DNA of 64,000 nucleotides from Pseudomonas monteilii (GTDB taxonomy: Bacteria > Pseudomonadota > Gammaproteobacteria > Pseudomonadales > Pseudomonadaceae), in assembly GCA_001534745.1 (NCBI GenBank), contig CP013997.1:2852001-2916000 (forward strand). The letters run 5' to 3'. This document shows positions 24,110 to 32,220 of the stretch, in pieces. The position numbers and the translations under genes were made by a program. The notes below the pieces were generated by a model. The model was not told where the DNA came from, made no database searches, and saw only the letters and a list, made by a program, of their open reading frames with translations. Numbering within the stretch: the first letter of the stretch is position 1; each line of letters opens with the position of its first letter.

Positions 24110-24408
24110 TCATGGACTATTCGCACCTGACGGTGAGCATCGACACCGAGCGCAGCGACAACGCCGTGCTGATCCGTCCGCGCATCGACAACCCGGTGCC
24201 GCTGACCCTGGGCTACCGGATGACCATCCGCCAGGACAGCGGCGGCAACACCTCGAGCATCAACCAGCAGGGGCAGTTGCAGACGGGACAGGCTTCGTCG
24301 AGTGTGCGTCTGGGGTTGGCCGACGGCGGGTCGTGCTCGGTGCACTTGGAAGTGTTCGCCGATCAGACCCTGATCACGGCGATCGACCGTGATTGCGCGG
24401 TGCGCTGA
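24106..24408 (+). CDS. CsgC/CsgH-like curli protein
   Basis: A 100-residue beta-rich protein predicted to have the small immunoglobulin-like fold of CsgC/CsgH, which inhibit premature curlin aggregation in the periplasm. Late cysteines occur in GSCSVHLEVF and RDCAVR. It overlaps csgB by 4 bases, so it is translationally coupled. Unlike CsgC it shows no signal peptide from either ATG (24106 or 24112). Either export depends on something unseen or the protein acts elsewhere. The assignment rests on position, size and composition. Confidence 0.6.
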   Translation: MIMDYSHLTVSIDTERSDNAVLIRPRIDNPVPLTLGYRMTIRQDSGGNTSSINQQGQLQTGQASSSVRLGLADGGSCSVHLEVFADQTLITAIDRDCAVR

Positions 24409-24471
24409 GGGGGATGGGTCTGGCGCTGTCGGGGCACTTTCCGATTTCCGAGGTTGGCTGCACCGGCCTCA

Positions 24472-24506
24472 TCGCGGGCAAGCCCGCTCCCACAGGCCAG
24501 CATTCC
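24472..24506. repeat. Single REP sequence
   Basis: ATCGCGGGCAAGCCCGCTCC at about 24473-24492 is the GCGGGCTTGCCCGCG type seen throughout the window. It lies about 65 bp after the last curli gene. Confidence 0.85.
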
Positions 24507-24595
24507 AGGCTGCCGACGCAGCGCAGCAGGTTTTGTCGTACAGCTTGCAGGCCCCTATAGATCAACACCTCAACCTGCCAGCGCAGCTCGGCAGG

Positions 24596-24891
24596 CCTGT
24601 GGGAGCCCGCCCACCGCCTTGGGGCCGCGCTGTCGCGCAGAGAACATGACGATAGCTGGCAGGTTCCGGAACTTTATTGCTAATCGATTTTAGGGCCGCT
24701 TTGCGGCCCATCGCGGCACTGGGGCCGCTCCTACACCCGTAGCCCCACCGCAGCGTTGCAGGCCATCGCGGTCACCTGTGGGAGCGGCCCCTGTGCCGCG
24801 ATTGGGCCCGCAGGGCCCACAAAATCCTGAAGTTATTTCTTTTAAAATCAACAAGATATTTATGTTCTATGAGAGCTGGCTTGCCAGCGAT
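24596..24891. repeat. Roughly 300-bp dispersed repeat, copy 2 (inverted)
   Basis: It is the reverse-complement counterpart of 6907-7219. Shared blocks include GATAGCTGGCAGG, TTGCTAATCGATTTTAGGGC, ACACCCGTAGCCCCACCGC, CGCGATTGGGCCC and AAATCAACAAG, in the same order over the whole length. Copy 2 lacks about 15 bases that copy 1 has in the GGGGCGCCGGACCGG region. REP halves bound both ends. Confidence 0.88.
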
Positions 24892-24969
24892 GAAGCCACC
24901 CTCTCTCTCCAGGTGGACGGCTCCTTGGATGCCAAAGCACGCCTTGATCCTCGACCCTGGACTTACTGC

Positions 24970-25896
24970 TCACGCAGGCCGCAGACGCGCCACGGCGCGC
25001 TTTCCTGCCAGACGCGAGGCACGGCGCTCGCGGTCGCCATCGCACATCGAGCGCAGGTTCTGCTCGATGGTCCGGCACAGGTCTTCGGTGCGGATCCGGT
25101 GCTGGCTGTCGCCGAACGGCGCCTGCAGGTCGGTGCCGATACGCTCCATGGCCAGCAGCATGCAGCCCACCACGGTAGACACCACCGGCGTGAACCAACC
25201 CAACGACGGCACCAGGCTCAACGGCATGATCACGCAGAACAGCGTGCTAAACAGGCGCGGAAAGTACACATACGGATAGGGCAACGGGGTATTGGCGATG
25301 CGCTCCATGCCGCCCTGCCAGTTGGACACGTCCACCAGCGTCGACTCCAGCCGCGCCAGTCGTACACTGTCCAGGTGGCCGGCCTTGAAGGCCTGGGCGA
25401 TGAGGTCGGCCGAGCCGCTGAGGATGTCGTTGGGCAGGTTGCTGGCCCCGTCGAGCTGGCGCAGCTCCTGTTCACCCAGCAGCCCCACCAGCGCCGAAGG
25501 ATCGCGCTCGCCCTTGAGGTGCAGACGCAAGGCATGCAGGTAGGCCACATGGCGCTGGATCAGGCGGGCCTTGAGCGGTTGGGTGGTACGGTCATCATCG
25601 ATCAAGGTCAGCACCTGCCGACCGAAGCTGCGCGAGCTGTTGACCATCGCCCCCCACAACGTGCGGGCTTCCCACCAGCGGTTGTAGGCGCTGGAATTCC
25701 TGAAACTGATCAAGACCACCAGTGCCGAACACAGCAAGGTCAAGGGCATCAGCGGCAACTCGAGACCCAGCCCTTCAGCCAGCATGGCCTCGGCCGTGAC
25801 CACCATGTCCCACAGCAGCAGCCAGAACAGCGACCAGCCCACGTACCCGAACGTGCGCACCAGGCATTTCCATTTGTCTTCCAGTGCGATTGTCAT
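24970..25896 (-). CDS. Bestrophin-like anion channel protein
   Basis: A 308-residue inner-membrane protein of the bestrophin/UPF0187 (YneE) family, bacterial homologues of chloride channels. Two N-terminal helices (TFGYVGWSLFWLLLWDMV and LELPLMPLTLLCSALVVLI) precede the signature SFRNSSAYNRWWEARTLWG; two further helices lie around residues 216-250. The C-terminal part has GTDLQAPFGDSQ, as in the family. AGGAGTGAGG precedes the ATG. It is a single gene next to repeat DNA. Substrate ion and physiological role are not known. Confidence 0.9.
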   Translation of the reverse strand: MTIALEDKWKCLVRTFGYVGWSLFWLLLWDMVVTAEAMLAEGLGLELPLMPLTLLCSALVVLISFRNSSAYNRWWEARTLWGAMVNSSRSFGRQVLTLIDDDRTTQPLKARLIQRHVAYLHALRLHLKGERDPSALVGLLGEQELRQLDGASNLPNDILSGSADLIAQAFKAGHLDSVRLARLESTLVDVSNWQGGMERIANTPLPYPYVYFPRLFSTLFCVIMPLSLVPSLGWFTPVVSTVVGCMLLAMERIGTDLQAPFGDSQHRIRTEDLCRTIEQNLRSMCDGDRERRASRLAGKRAVARLRPA

Positions 25897-25989
25897 CGCC
25901 TCACTCCTGTCCGAACCGTGCGACGCTGCGTCCCGGCTTCCTGACTGGCATCGTAAGGCGCGATGCTTAAATGCAGCTTAATCTCATTT

Positions 25990-26700
25990 TCAGCTGGCAT
26001 TCCCTTCCGGCAGCAGGCTGCGCTCGAAGGTGAAGACCTCTCCGGCGCAGGGGGTATGCACGTAGACCTGCTGCGGTCGGCCGAGCCTGGGCTGCAGAGT
26101 CTCGCCGGTGGCCTGGATCCAGCCCGCCGTCCGTAGACGCTCGAGGCGCTTGCGCAGCGAGGTGTTGTTGACCGGTGCCCCCAGGCAGGCCTGAGTCGCC
26201 TGCAGCGCGTCGAGCACGGTGAATCGCGTGGGCGTCAGGTACAGCGGCAGGCTGCTGTAGACGGTCTTGCTCGCCAGCCGCTCACGGGCCAGGCGCACCA
26301 GCAGGGCATGGTCGAACGGCAACGCCAGCTCACCGCCGAGGATGCGCTCGAGGTCGAAGAAGGCCAGGCCCTCCCCCTCCACGGGCTCTTCAGGGTCGAG
26401 CAGCGCCAGGTAGTACGTGCTCATCGACCAACCCCGCGGATCACGTTGGGCATTGCCTTCGGTCCCGACCTGTTCGACATGACGCGGCACCACGTGGGCT
26501 TTTTCGCGCAGCGCACGCTCGGCCGCCGCCGCCAGGCTGGCATCGGCGCTGCGACCGTTGACCAGGACACCCGGCAGCGCCCACTGGCCTTGGTACGGCG
26601 TGCGCTCCCGCCGGTGCAACAGCACTTCCAGGGCCGGGGCACCGGCGACCTTGCGCATGGCCACGATATCCACGCTGGCCAGGACTTCGGCACTGCTCAT
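25990..26700 (-). CDS. nrtR: NrtR, Nudix-related repressor of NAD metabolism
   Basis: A 236-residue regulator with an N-terminal Nudix-like domain and a C-terminal winged helix. The Nudix part (VLLHRRERTPYQGQWALPGV) lacks the full catalytic REUXEE box: the helix reads AAAERALREKAHV. This is the usual state of NrtR, which senses ADP-ribose instead of hydrolysing it. The DNA-binding part is around TRFTVLDALQ to RLRTAGWIQ. It is divergent from pncA-pncB with an operator-like palindrome between, and so should repress nicotinamide/nicotinate salvage when NAD is sufficient. TAGGAG precedes the ATG. Confidence 0.92.
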   Translation of the reverse strand: MSSAEVLASVDIVAMRKVAGAPALEVLLHRRERTPYQGQWALPGVLVNGRSADASLAAAAERALREKAHVVPRHVEQVGTEGNAQRDPRGWSMSTYYLALLDPEEPVEGEGLAFFDLERILGGELALPFDHALLVRLARERLASKTVYSSLPLYLTPTRFTVLDALQATQACLGAPVNNTSLRKRLERLRTAGWIQATGETLQPRLGRPQQVYVHTPCAGEVFTFERSLLPEGNAS

Positions 26701-26773
26701 CGTTCACTCCTACGGATTCGGGCTGACATATTCCACCAGGAACACAAAGTTTGGCAAGCCGATGCACAAAGGC

Positions 26774-26806
26774 TTGACAGACTTATATCACCAGGTGAAA
26801 TATATA
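26774..26806 (+). promoter_or_regulatory. NrtR-like operator over the pncA promoter
   Basis: TTGACA (26774-26779) can serve as -35 element. An imperfect palindrome TATATCACCAGGTGAAATAT follows at about 26784-26804 and covers the -10 region. It is the only marked palindrome between the divergent nrtR and pncA genes. Confidence 0.7.
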
Positions 26807-26831
26807 GCCATTCCCGCACAGGAGCTTCCCG

Positions 26832-27482
26832 ATGAAGATCGCCAGTTTCGACGTCGATGCCCAGAACGGCTTCACCCACAACGCACCGGACGAGCTGCCC
26901 GTGCCCGGCGGCCACGAAATCGCCCCGGCGCTCAATGCCATGGCCCGCCGTGCCAGTCTGCGCCTGGGCAGCAAGGACGCCCACCCGCGCAACGCTGTCT
27001 GGGTCGTGCCCGAACATGCCCAGATGCTGCAGCCGCTGACCTTGCCCAACGCCGACCTCACCTGGGTCAGCCACTGCGTTCCCGGCACCTACGGCTTCGA
27101 ACTGCTCGAAGGCCTGCCGGCCCCGATCGACTACGACTACTTTGTCTGGAAAGGCGTGGAGCCCGACCTGCACCCTTACGGCGCCTGCTACCACGACCTG
27201 GCCGAGCGGCGCTCGACCGGTGCCATCGAATACCTCAAGGCCCAGGGCGTCGGCCTGGTGATCGTCGGCGGTCTGGCCCTGGACTACTGCGTCAGCACCA
27301 CCGCCCGGCAGCTGCGCGAGGCCGGCTTCGAGGTGCTGTTGTTCCTGCCCGCCTGCCGGGCCCTGAGCGAGGCGGGTGCCGACGGCGCCTGCACCACGCT
27401 GGCCACGGCCGGCATCCGCCTGTGCGCTGATGAAGCCGCATTGGACCAGGCGATCACCGATTATCAGGAGGCACGACCATGA
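26832..27482 (+). CDS. pncA: Nicotinamidase
   Basis: A 216-residue isochorismatase-fold amidohydrolase that converts nicotinamide to nicotinate for NAD salvage. The catalytic Asp is in FDVDAQNGF, the Lys in [10 protein letters not shown] and the Cys in [12 protein letters not shown]. The metal-binding Asp/His region is SKDAHPRN. Its sequence is closer to the divergent NrtR-linked nicotinamidases than to E. coli PncA, in which the metal motif is different. AGGAGCTTCCCG precedes the ATG. It overlaps pncB by 4 bases, giving a coupled two-gene operon opposite nrtR. Confidence 0.92.
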   Translation: MKIASFDVDAQNGFTHNAPDELPVPGGHEIAPALNAMARRASLRLGSKDAHPRNAVWVVPEHAQMLQPLTLPNADLTWVSHCVPGTYGFELLEGLPAPIDYDYFVWKGVEPDLHPYGACYHDLAERRSTGAIEYLKAQGVGLVIVGGLALDYCVSTTARQLREAGFEVLLFLPACRALSEAGADGACTTLATAGIRLCADEAALDQAITDYQEARP

Positions 27483-28678
27483 GCGAAGGCGTCTTTGGCG
27501 AGCGGATCGTCCAGAACCTGCTGGACACCGACTTCTACAAGATCACCATGATGCAGGCGGTGCTGCACAACTACCCCAACGCCGAAGTGGAGTGGGAGTT
27601 CCGCTGCCGCAACGACGAAGACCTCTCCCCCTACCTGGCCGAGATCCGCTACCAGGTGGAGCAGCTTGCCGACGTTTCGGTGACCCACGACCAGTTGGCC
27701 TACCTGGAGAAGATCCCGTTCATCAAGCCGGACTTCATCCGCTTCCTGAGCCTGTTCCGCTTCAACCTGCGCTACGTGCAGATCGGCCTCGACGACAGCG
27801 GTCAGCTGGCGATCCGCGTGCGCGGGCCCTGGCTGCACGTGATCCTCTACGAGATCCCGCTGCTGGCGATCGTCTCGGAAGTGCGCAACCGCTACCGCTA
27901 TCGCGACGTGACCCTCGACCAAGTCAACGAACGCCTCTACGAGAAGCTCGACTGGCTACGCCGCGAGGCTGGCCCCGATGAACTGGCTGGCCTGCAACTG
28001 GCCGACTTCGGTACCCGCCGGCGCTTTTCCTACCCGGTGCAGGAAGAGGTCGTGCACACCCTCACCCGTGACTTCCCGGGCCGTTTCGTCGGCACCAGCA
28101 ACGTGCACCTGGCCCGTGAGTACGATCTGCGGCCCATCGGCACCATGGCCCACGAATGGTTCATGGCCCACCAGCAACTCGGCCCCCGCCTGGTCGACAG
28201 CCAGGTCGCCGCGCTGGAGTGCTGGGTGCGCGAGTACCGCGGCCTGCTGGGGATCGCGTTGACCGACTGCATCGGCATGGACCCGTTCATGCGCGACTTC
28301 GATCTGTACTTCGCCAAGCTGTTCGACGGCTTGCGGCATGACTCGGGCGACCCCCTGGTGTGGGCCGAAAAGGCCATCGCCCACTACCAGCGGCTGGGGA
28401 TCGACCCGGCGAGCAAGACGCTGATCTTCTCCGACGGGCTGGACTTCGCCAAGACGCTGGAGCTGTACCGCGCGCTGCACGGGCGGATCCACGTGAGCTT
28501 CGGGATCGGCACGAACCTGACGTGCGACATTCCAGGGGTCAAGCCGATGAACATGGTGATCAAGATGACGGCGTGCAATGGGGCGCCGGTGGCGAAGATC
28601 TCGGACAGTCCTGGGAAGACGCAGTGTCGGGACGAGAATTTCGTGGCATATTTGAGGCATGTGTTTGGGGTGCGGTGA
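27479..28678 (+). CDS. pncB: Nicotinate phosphoribosyltransferase
   Basis: A 399-residue enzyme that joins nicotinate and PRPP to nicotinate mononucleotide, the Preiss-Handler entry step. Visible family blocks are [15 protein letters not shown] near the N-terminus, the phosphate-binding [13 protein letters not shown] with the active-site His in [12 protein letters not shown], and [14 protein letters not shown]. The last part, [10 protein letters not shown], binds PRPP phosphate. AGGAGG lies before the ATG inside the end of pncA. Length equals E. coli PncB. Confidence 0.97.
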   Translation: MSEGVFGERIVQNLLDTDFYKITMMQAVLHNYPNAEVEWEFRCRNDEDLSPYLAEIRYQVEQLADVSVTHDQLAYLEKIPFIKPDFIRFLSLFRFNLRYVQIGLDDSGQLAIRVRGPWLHVILYEIPLLAIVSEVRNRYRYRDVTLDQVNERLYEKLDWLRREAGPDELAGLQLADFGTRRRFSYPVQEEVVHTLTRDFPGRFVGTSNVHLAREYDLRPIGTMAHEWFMAHQQLGPRLVDSQVAALECWVREYRGLLGIALTDCIGMDPFMRDFDLYFAKLFDGLRHDSGDPLVWAEKAIAHYQRLGIDPASKTLIFSDGLDFAKTLELYRALHGRIHVSFGIGTNLTCDIPGVKPMNMVIKMTACNGAPVAKISDSPGKTQCRDENFVAYLRHVFGVR

Positions 28679-28709
28679 GAGGGGTTGCGCTACGTTTTGA
28701 ATGGAAAGG

Positions 28710-28728
28710 GCCCTGCACGCCGCAGGGC
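28710..28728 (+). terminator. Hairpin after pncB
   Basis: GCCCTGC pairs with GCAGGGC around ACGCC, starting 32 bases after the stop. No clear T-run follows, so its strength as a terminator is doubtful. Confidence 0.45.
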
Positions 28729-28833
28729 ATGATTCCATAGAGTCGTGGCAGCGCGACCTTCATGAACGTGCGAGGCCTGCGCGGTTCAGCGGCTTCCTCA
28801 GTGGCCGAACAGGCACTCAATGACTCTGCCAGG

Positions 28834-29112
28834 TCACGTTCGTGACGTCTGCCACATCGGTAACCCCACGAGATGAGGCGTGACCTCTATCAACCTAGCA
28901 TCCGATGCTGCACGCCGAACGTCCGCCAATGCGCTTTCCTTAGCAGCCTGCGCACTTGCCGCTTCGCGCGTGAACGTGAGGGCCAATCTTCCCAGCTGCC
29001 CAATGCCTACCACTGCATCTTCACAACCTTCCTCTCCCAAACGCTCGATCAAGACATCGGTATCGATATCGTGGGTAGGTAGCTGGTATTTAAGCGTGAA
29101 AGTAAATTCCAT
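28834..29112 (-). pseudogene. Frameshifted regulator/antitoxin-type gene (HTH lost)
   Basis: The 92 codons encode MEFTFTLKYQLPTHDIDTD through TPHLVGL, the conserved N-terminal domain of a widespread small protein family which usually continues with VGLTDVAD and a DNA-binding helix-turn-helix. Here the frame changes after VGL to PMWQTSRT and stops. Restoring one base in the TTACCG sequence at about 28859 would read GLTDVADVTNVTWQSH, recovering the expected VGLTDVAD, but that frame also stops soon. It is therefore a decayed gene with at least a frameshift and a truncation. No partner gene remains nearby. Confidence 0.65.
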
Positions 29113-29196
29113 CTTCGTTAGCTCTGTCCATCGTTAGGGTCTATCTGATTGTTTTAGTACAAGACTGCATTCGGCATGCACCTCTACCACCGTGCA

Positions 29197-29610
29197 TTAG
29201 AACTCCACCTTCCCCCGCCCCGCCTTGACCGTACCGCGCCGGGCCTTCCCCTCGAGGCGACGGGTCTTCGAACCGAGGGTCGGCTTGGTCGGCCTGCGTT
29301 TCTTCTCGGTCTTGCCGGCCGCGATGATTAACTCGGCAAGACGCGCCAACGCGTCGGCCCGGTTTTGCTCCTGGGTGCGGTACTGCTGCGCCTTGAGGAT
29401 CAGCACGCCGTCGCTGGTGATACGACTGTCGCGCAGCGCCAGCAGCCGTTCCTTGTAGAACGCAGGCAGCGACGAGGCGGGAATGTCGAAGCGCAGGTGC
29501 ACCGCGCTGGATACCTTGTTGACGTTCTGCCCCCCTGCACCCTGCGCGCGGATGTAGGTCAGCTCGATGTCGGCATCTGGGAGGTGCACGGTATTGGAGA
29601 TGGTCAGCAT
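29197..29610 (-). CDS. arfB: Alternative ribosome-rescue factor B (peptidyl-tRNA hydrolase)
   Basis: A 137-residue release-factor-like protein that frees peptidyl-tRNA from ribosomes stalled without a stop codon. The catalytic GGQ is in [15 protein letters not shown]. The basic C-terminal tail ([19 protein letters not shown] and beyond) is the part that enters the empty mRNA channel. I chose the ATG at 29610 ([10 protein letters not shown]), because the family begins there; the 14 upstream codons are not typical. It is a single gene. Confidence 0.95.
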   Translation of the reverse strand: MLTISNTVHLPDADIELTYIRAQGAGGQNVNKVSSAVHLRFDIPASSLPAFYKERLLALRDSRITSDGVLILKAQQYRTQEQNRADALARLAELIIAAGKTEKKRRPTKPTLGSKTRRLEGKARRGTVKAGRGKVEF

Positions 29611-29714
29611 GGCGTGGCCCTTGTGATTGCCTTCTATTATCACAGCCTTCACTGCGCTACCCCAGCATAAAAACGACGAGGCCCTGCTCCCTGCTATAAA
29701 CCCCCTAGTAAATC

Positions 29715-29749
29715 TGCAAAGCGTTTACCTCTACTTGCTGAAACGTTTC
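29715..29749 (+). promoter_or_regulatory. LacI-type operator candidates
   Basis: GAAACGTTTC (29740-29749) is a perfect palindrome of the kind bound by LacI/GalR family regulators. A related TGCAAAGCGTTTACC begins at 29715. Both lie 45-80 bp before the DUF4432 gene. No LacI-family gene is in the window. Confidence 0.5.
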
Positions 29750-29793
29750 CCCCGGTCTATAAAACGGCACAACCCCAAGAAAGGCCACCCGCC

Positions 29794-31008
29794 ATGACCC
29801 TGCTCAGACTGTCCCTTGCCCTCGCTGCCCTGTCCGCCACGTCCCACGCCATGGCCTGGGACTACGTCCTGCTCGACACCGACAAGGCCGCCCAGCCCTG
29901 GCAGATCACCAGCGCGCAGCTGGGGGTCAAGACCGACAAGCCCTTCAGCGTCACCCTGCGTACGCTGCATGGCGGTCGCCAGGAAGGCGTCAGCATCGTC
30001 GACATCGACAACGGCACGATGAAACTCTCCGTGGTACCGACCCGTGGCATGAACGTGCTGCAGGCGTCGGTCGGTGACGTGCGCATGGGTTGGGACTCGC
30101 CGGTCAAGGAGGTGGTCAACCCATCCTTCATCGAACTCACTGGCCGTAACGGCCTGGGCTGGCTGGAAGGCTTCAACGAGCTGGTGGCCCGCTGCGGGTA
30201 CGAATGGGTCGGCCACCCTGGCATCGACAACGGCGAGCTGCTGACGCTGCATGGTCGGGCGGCCAACATTCCGGCGAGCAAGGTGACGCTGCACATCGAC
30301 GAGCAGCCGCCGTACGCCATCACCTTGCGCGGCGAACTGAAAGAGCAAGCGTTCAAAAAGGTCGATTTCTCGGTCGCGACCGAACTGGTCACCGAACCCG
30401 GCAGCGTGACCTTCACGCTCGACGACACCCTGACCAACAATGGCGACTACCCGAAGGAATACCAGGCGCTGTACCACAGCAACTTCGGTGCCCCGTTCCT
30501 GGAACAGGGTGCGCGCTTCGCCGCGCCGGTGAAGCAGGTGTCACCGTTCAACGACAAGGCCAAGGGCGATCTGGCCGATTGGCAGACCTACCGCGCGCCG
30601 ACCCAGGACTACGACGAGACGGTCTACAACGTGGTGCCCTATGCCGACGCCAAGGGCGACACGCTGACCGTGCTGCACAACAAGGCTGGCAGCCTGGGCG
30701 TGTCGGTCGGTTTCAACACCGGCACGCTGCCGGTGTTTTCGCTGTGGAAGAACACCGATACTCAGGGCCAGGGCTACGTCACGGGGCTGGAGCCGGGGAC
30801 GAGTTTTTCTTACAACCGTCGGTATCAGCGGCCGCTGAATCTGGTGCCGACCCTCGGCCCGAAAGCACACACGCAGTTCCGCATCCAGTACAGCTTGCTG
30901 GCGGACAAGGCTGCGGTAGACAAGGCCTTGCAGCAGGTGAGCGAGATCCAGGGCGGACGCAAAACCGAAGTACGGCAGACGCCGCTGGTGGACCTGACCA
31001 AAGAGTGA
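29794..31008 (+). CDS. Exported DUF4432 (aldose 1-epimerase-like) protein
   Basis: A 404-residue protein with a signal peptide (cleavage near SHAMAWD) and a galactose-mutarotase-type beta-sandwich domain of the DUF4432 family. Typical stretches are VVPTRGMNVLQASVGDVRMGW, FNELVARCGYEWVGHPG and LEPGTSFSYNRRYQ. His/Glu candidates for sugar binding are present, but the epimerase reaction is not shown for exported members. It is a single gene with LacI-type palindromes in front, which suggests a carbohydrate-linked role. The ribosome binding site is GAAAGG. Confidence 0.85.
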   Translation: MTLLRLSLALAALSATSHAMAWDYVLLDTDKAAQPWQITSAQLGVKTDKPFSVTLRTLHGGRQEGVSIVDIDNGTMKLSVVPTRGMNVLQASVGDVRMGWDSPVKEVVNPSFIELTGRNGLGWLEGFNELVARCGYEWVGHPGIDNGELLTLHGRAANIPASKVTLHIDEQPPYAITLRGELKEQAFKKVDFSVATELVTEPGSVTFTLDDTLTNNGDYPKEYQALYHSNFGAPFLEQGARFAAPVKQVSPFNDKAKGDLADWQTYRAPTQDYDETVYNVVPYADAKGDTLTVLHNKAGSLGVSVGFNTGTLPVFSLWKNTDTQGQGYVTGLEPGTSFSYNRRYQRPLNLVPTLGPKAHTQFRIQYSLLADKAAVDKALQQVSEIQGGRKTEVRQTPLVDLTKE

Positions 31009-31098
31009 CGCTGGCCCGCCTCGTTGGCGACTTGCCTGGCGCATTCAGGACACAAGGACAGGCAGCCTGAGCAGTCGAAGCTCAGGCCGCCAGGACCG

Positions 31099-31332
31099 TC
31101 ACCCTGCCGACACCGGCGCTCGCTTCTGCTCAGAGAGCGCCTTGACGGCCTGATACAGCTCGCCCACCTTGATTTCAAGGTCCTTCAGGCATCGATCCTG
31201 CTCGGCTATCGAACCATGGTCCATGCACCGGGCAGCCTCTTGCGCGATCCCTTGCTGCCGAGCGCCGAGTGTGTAGGCAAGGACAACAGCGCAAAGCATG
31301 ACGACCCCATACAGTCCATACCTTTTCTTCAC
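31099..31332 (-). CDS. Small membrane-anchored hypothetical protein
   Basis: A 77-residue protein with an N-terminal membrane or signal segment (YGVVMLCAVVLAYTLGA) and a short helical periplasmic part (IAEQDRCLKDLEIKVGELYQAVKAL) with two Cys. It starts with GTG, supported by GAAGGAATCGCC just upstream. It lies about 100 bp from the end of the sulfide locus on the same strand. No family recognised. Confidence 0.6.
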   Translation of the reverse strand: MKKRYGLYGVVMLCAVVLAYTLGARQQGIAQEAARCMDHGSIAEQDRCLKDLEIKVGELYQAVKALSEQKRAPVSAG

Positions 31333-31430
31333 GGCGATTCCTTCGGTTGTGCAGCACTGCTCAGTACGTTTGGCGCAGACGTGAGCCGGATGTTACGTCA
31401 TTTGCGCCATTGGCCTCATGAAGACCCAGC

Positions 31431-32213
31431 CTAGGACAAGAAGCTCCGGTAGAGCATATACAGCCCAGTCAAGGCGATGACCGTGGCCGAGAGCGTGTTC
31501 AAAAGGCCCTTGCGTTGCCCCAGGCTCGAGGCACACCAAGCCCCTATTGCACCGCCCATACCGCCACCCAGGATGAAGCTCATGGCCAATGGCCAATCAA
31601 CGAACCCGGAGCGTGCGTAATTGAAGGCCGTCATCAGGCCGAAGGCGGTGACGGCGACCAGCGAGCTGCCAACCGCAAAAAGTGCTGGCATGTGCGTCGT
31701 CGCGATGAGGCCAGGCACGACCAGAAAGCCGCCGCCGATGCCGAAAAACCCCGACACCATACCCGTAAAGGCACCCGCCGTGGACAAGCGAAGCGCATTG
31801 TCACGCCCCAGCGACGCCTTGGGGTCTTCACGACCGTGACGGGCGCGGAACGTGAGCGCCGCCACCACCAGCATCAAAAGCGCAAACAGCGTCAGAAGCT
31901 GGCGCCCATCGACTGCCTGGCCCAGGATCGAGCCGAAAAAGGCACCCGCCAGCCCCACCAGCGTGAACACCAATGCACAGGCCCATTTCACATGGCCTTG
32001 CCGCGCATGGTTGACGAGATTGAACGCGGCGTTCACGGCCACGGCCAACGCGCTCGTGCCAATCGCGACATGGGGGTCGTCGACGCCGACCAGATACACC
32101 ATCAGCGGTACCGCAAGAATGGAGCCCCCACCCCCTACCAGCCCCAAGGTCAGGCCTACCACCGAACCCGCGAAGGCGCCCAGCACATAGTGCAGCAAAC
32201 CGAGGGTCGCCAT
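31431..32213 (-). CDS. TauE/SafE family sulfite exporter
   Basis: A 260-residue inner-membrane protein with about eight hydrophobic segments. The two half-repeats each carry a Gly-rich motif (GLTLGLVGGGGSILAVP and GFFGIGGGFLVVPGL), the mark of the TauE/SafE family. Members export sulfite, sulfoacetate and similar anions. It starts 7 bp after the sulfide:quinone oxidoreductase stop, so it is the last gene of a three-gene operon. In this setting export of sulfite made by the persulfide dioxygenase is the most likely job. I used the ATG at 32213, because 25 upstream codons overlap the previous gene. Confidence 0.9.
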   Translation of the reverse strand: MATLGLLHYVLGAFAGSVVGLTLGLVGGGGSILAVPLMVYLVGVDDPHVAIGTSALAVAVNAAFNLVNHARQGHVKWACALVFTLVGLAGAFFGSILGQAVDGRQLLTLFALLMLVVAALTFRARHGREDPKASLGRDNALRLSTAGAFTGMVSGFFGIGGGFLVVPGLIATTHMPALFAVGSSLVAVTAFGLMTAFNYARSGFVDWPLAMSFILGGGMGGAIGAWCASSLGQRKGLLNTLSATVIALTGLYMLYRSFLS

Positions 32214-32220
32214 GTCGGGC

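Noticed and set aside
28560..28820. 86-codon - strand frame after pncB
   Set aside because: Begins in the intergenic region and runs into pncB antisense; no ribosome binding site and no conservation visible.
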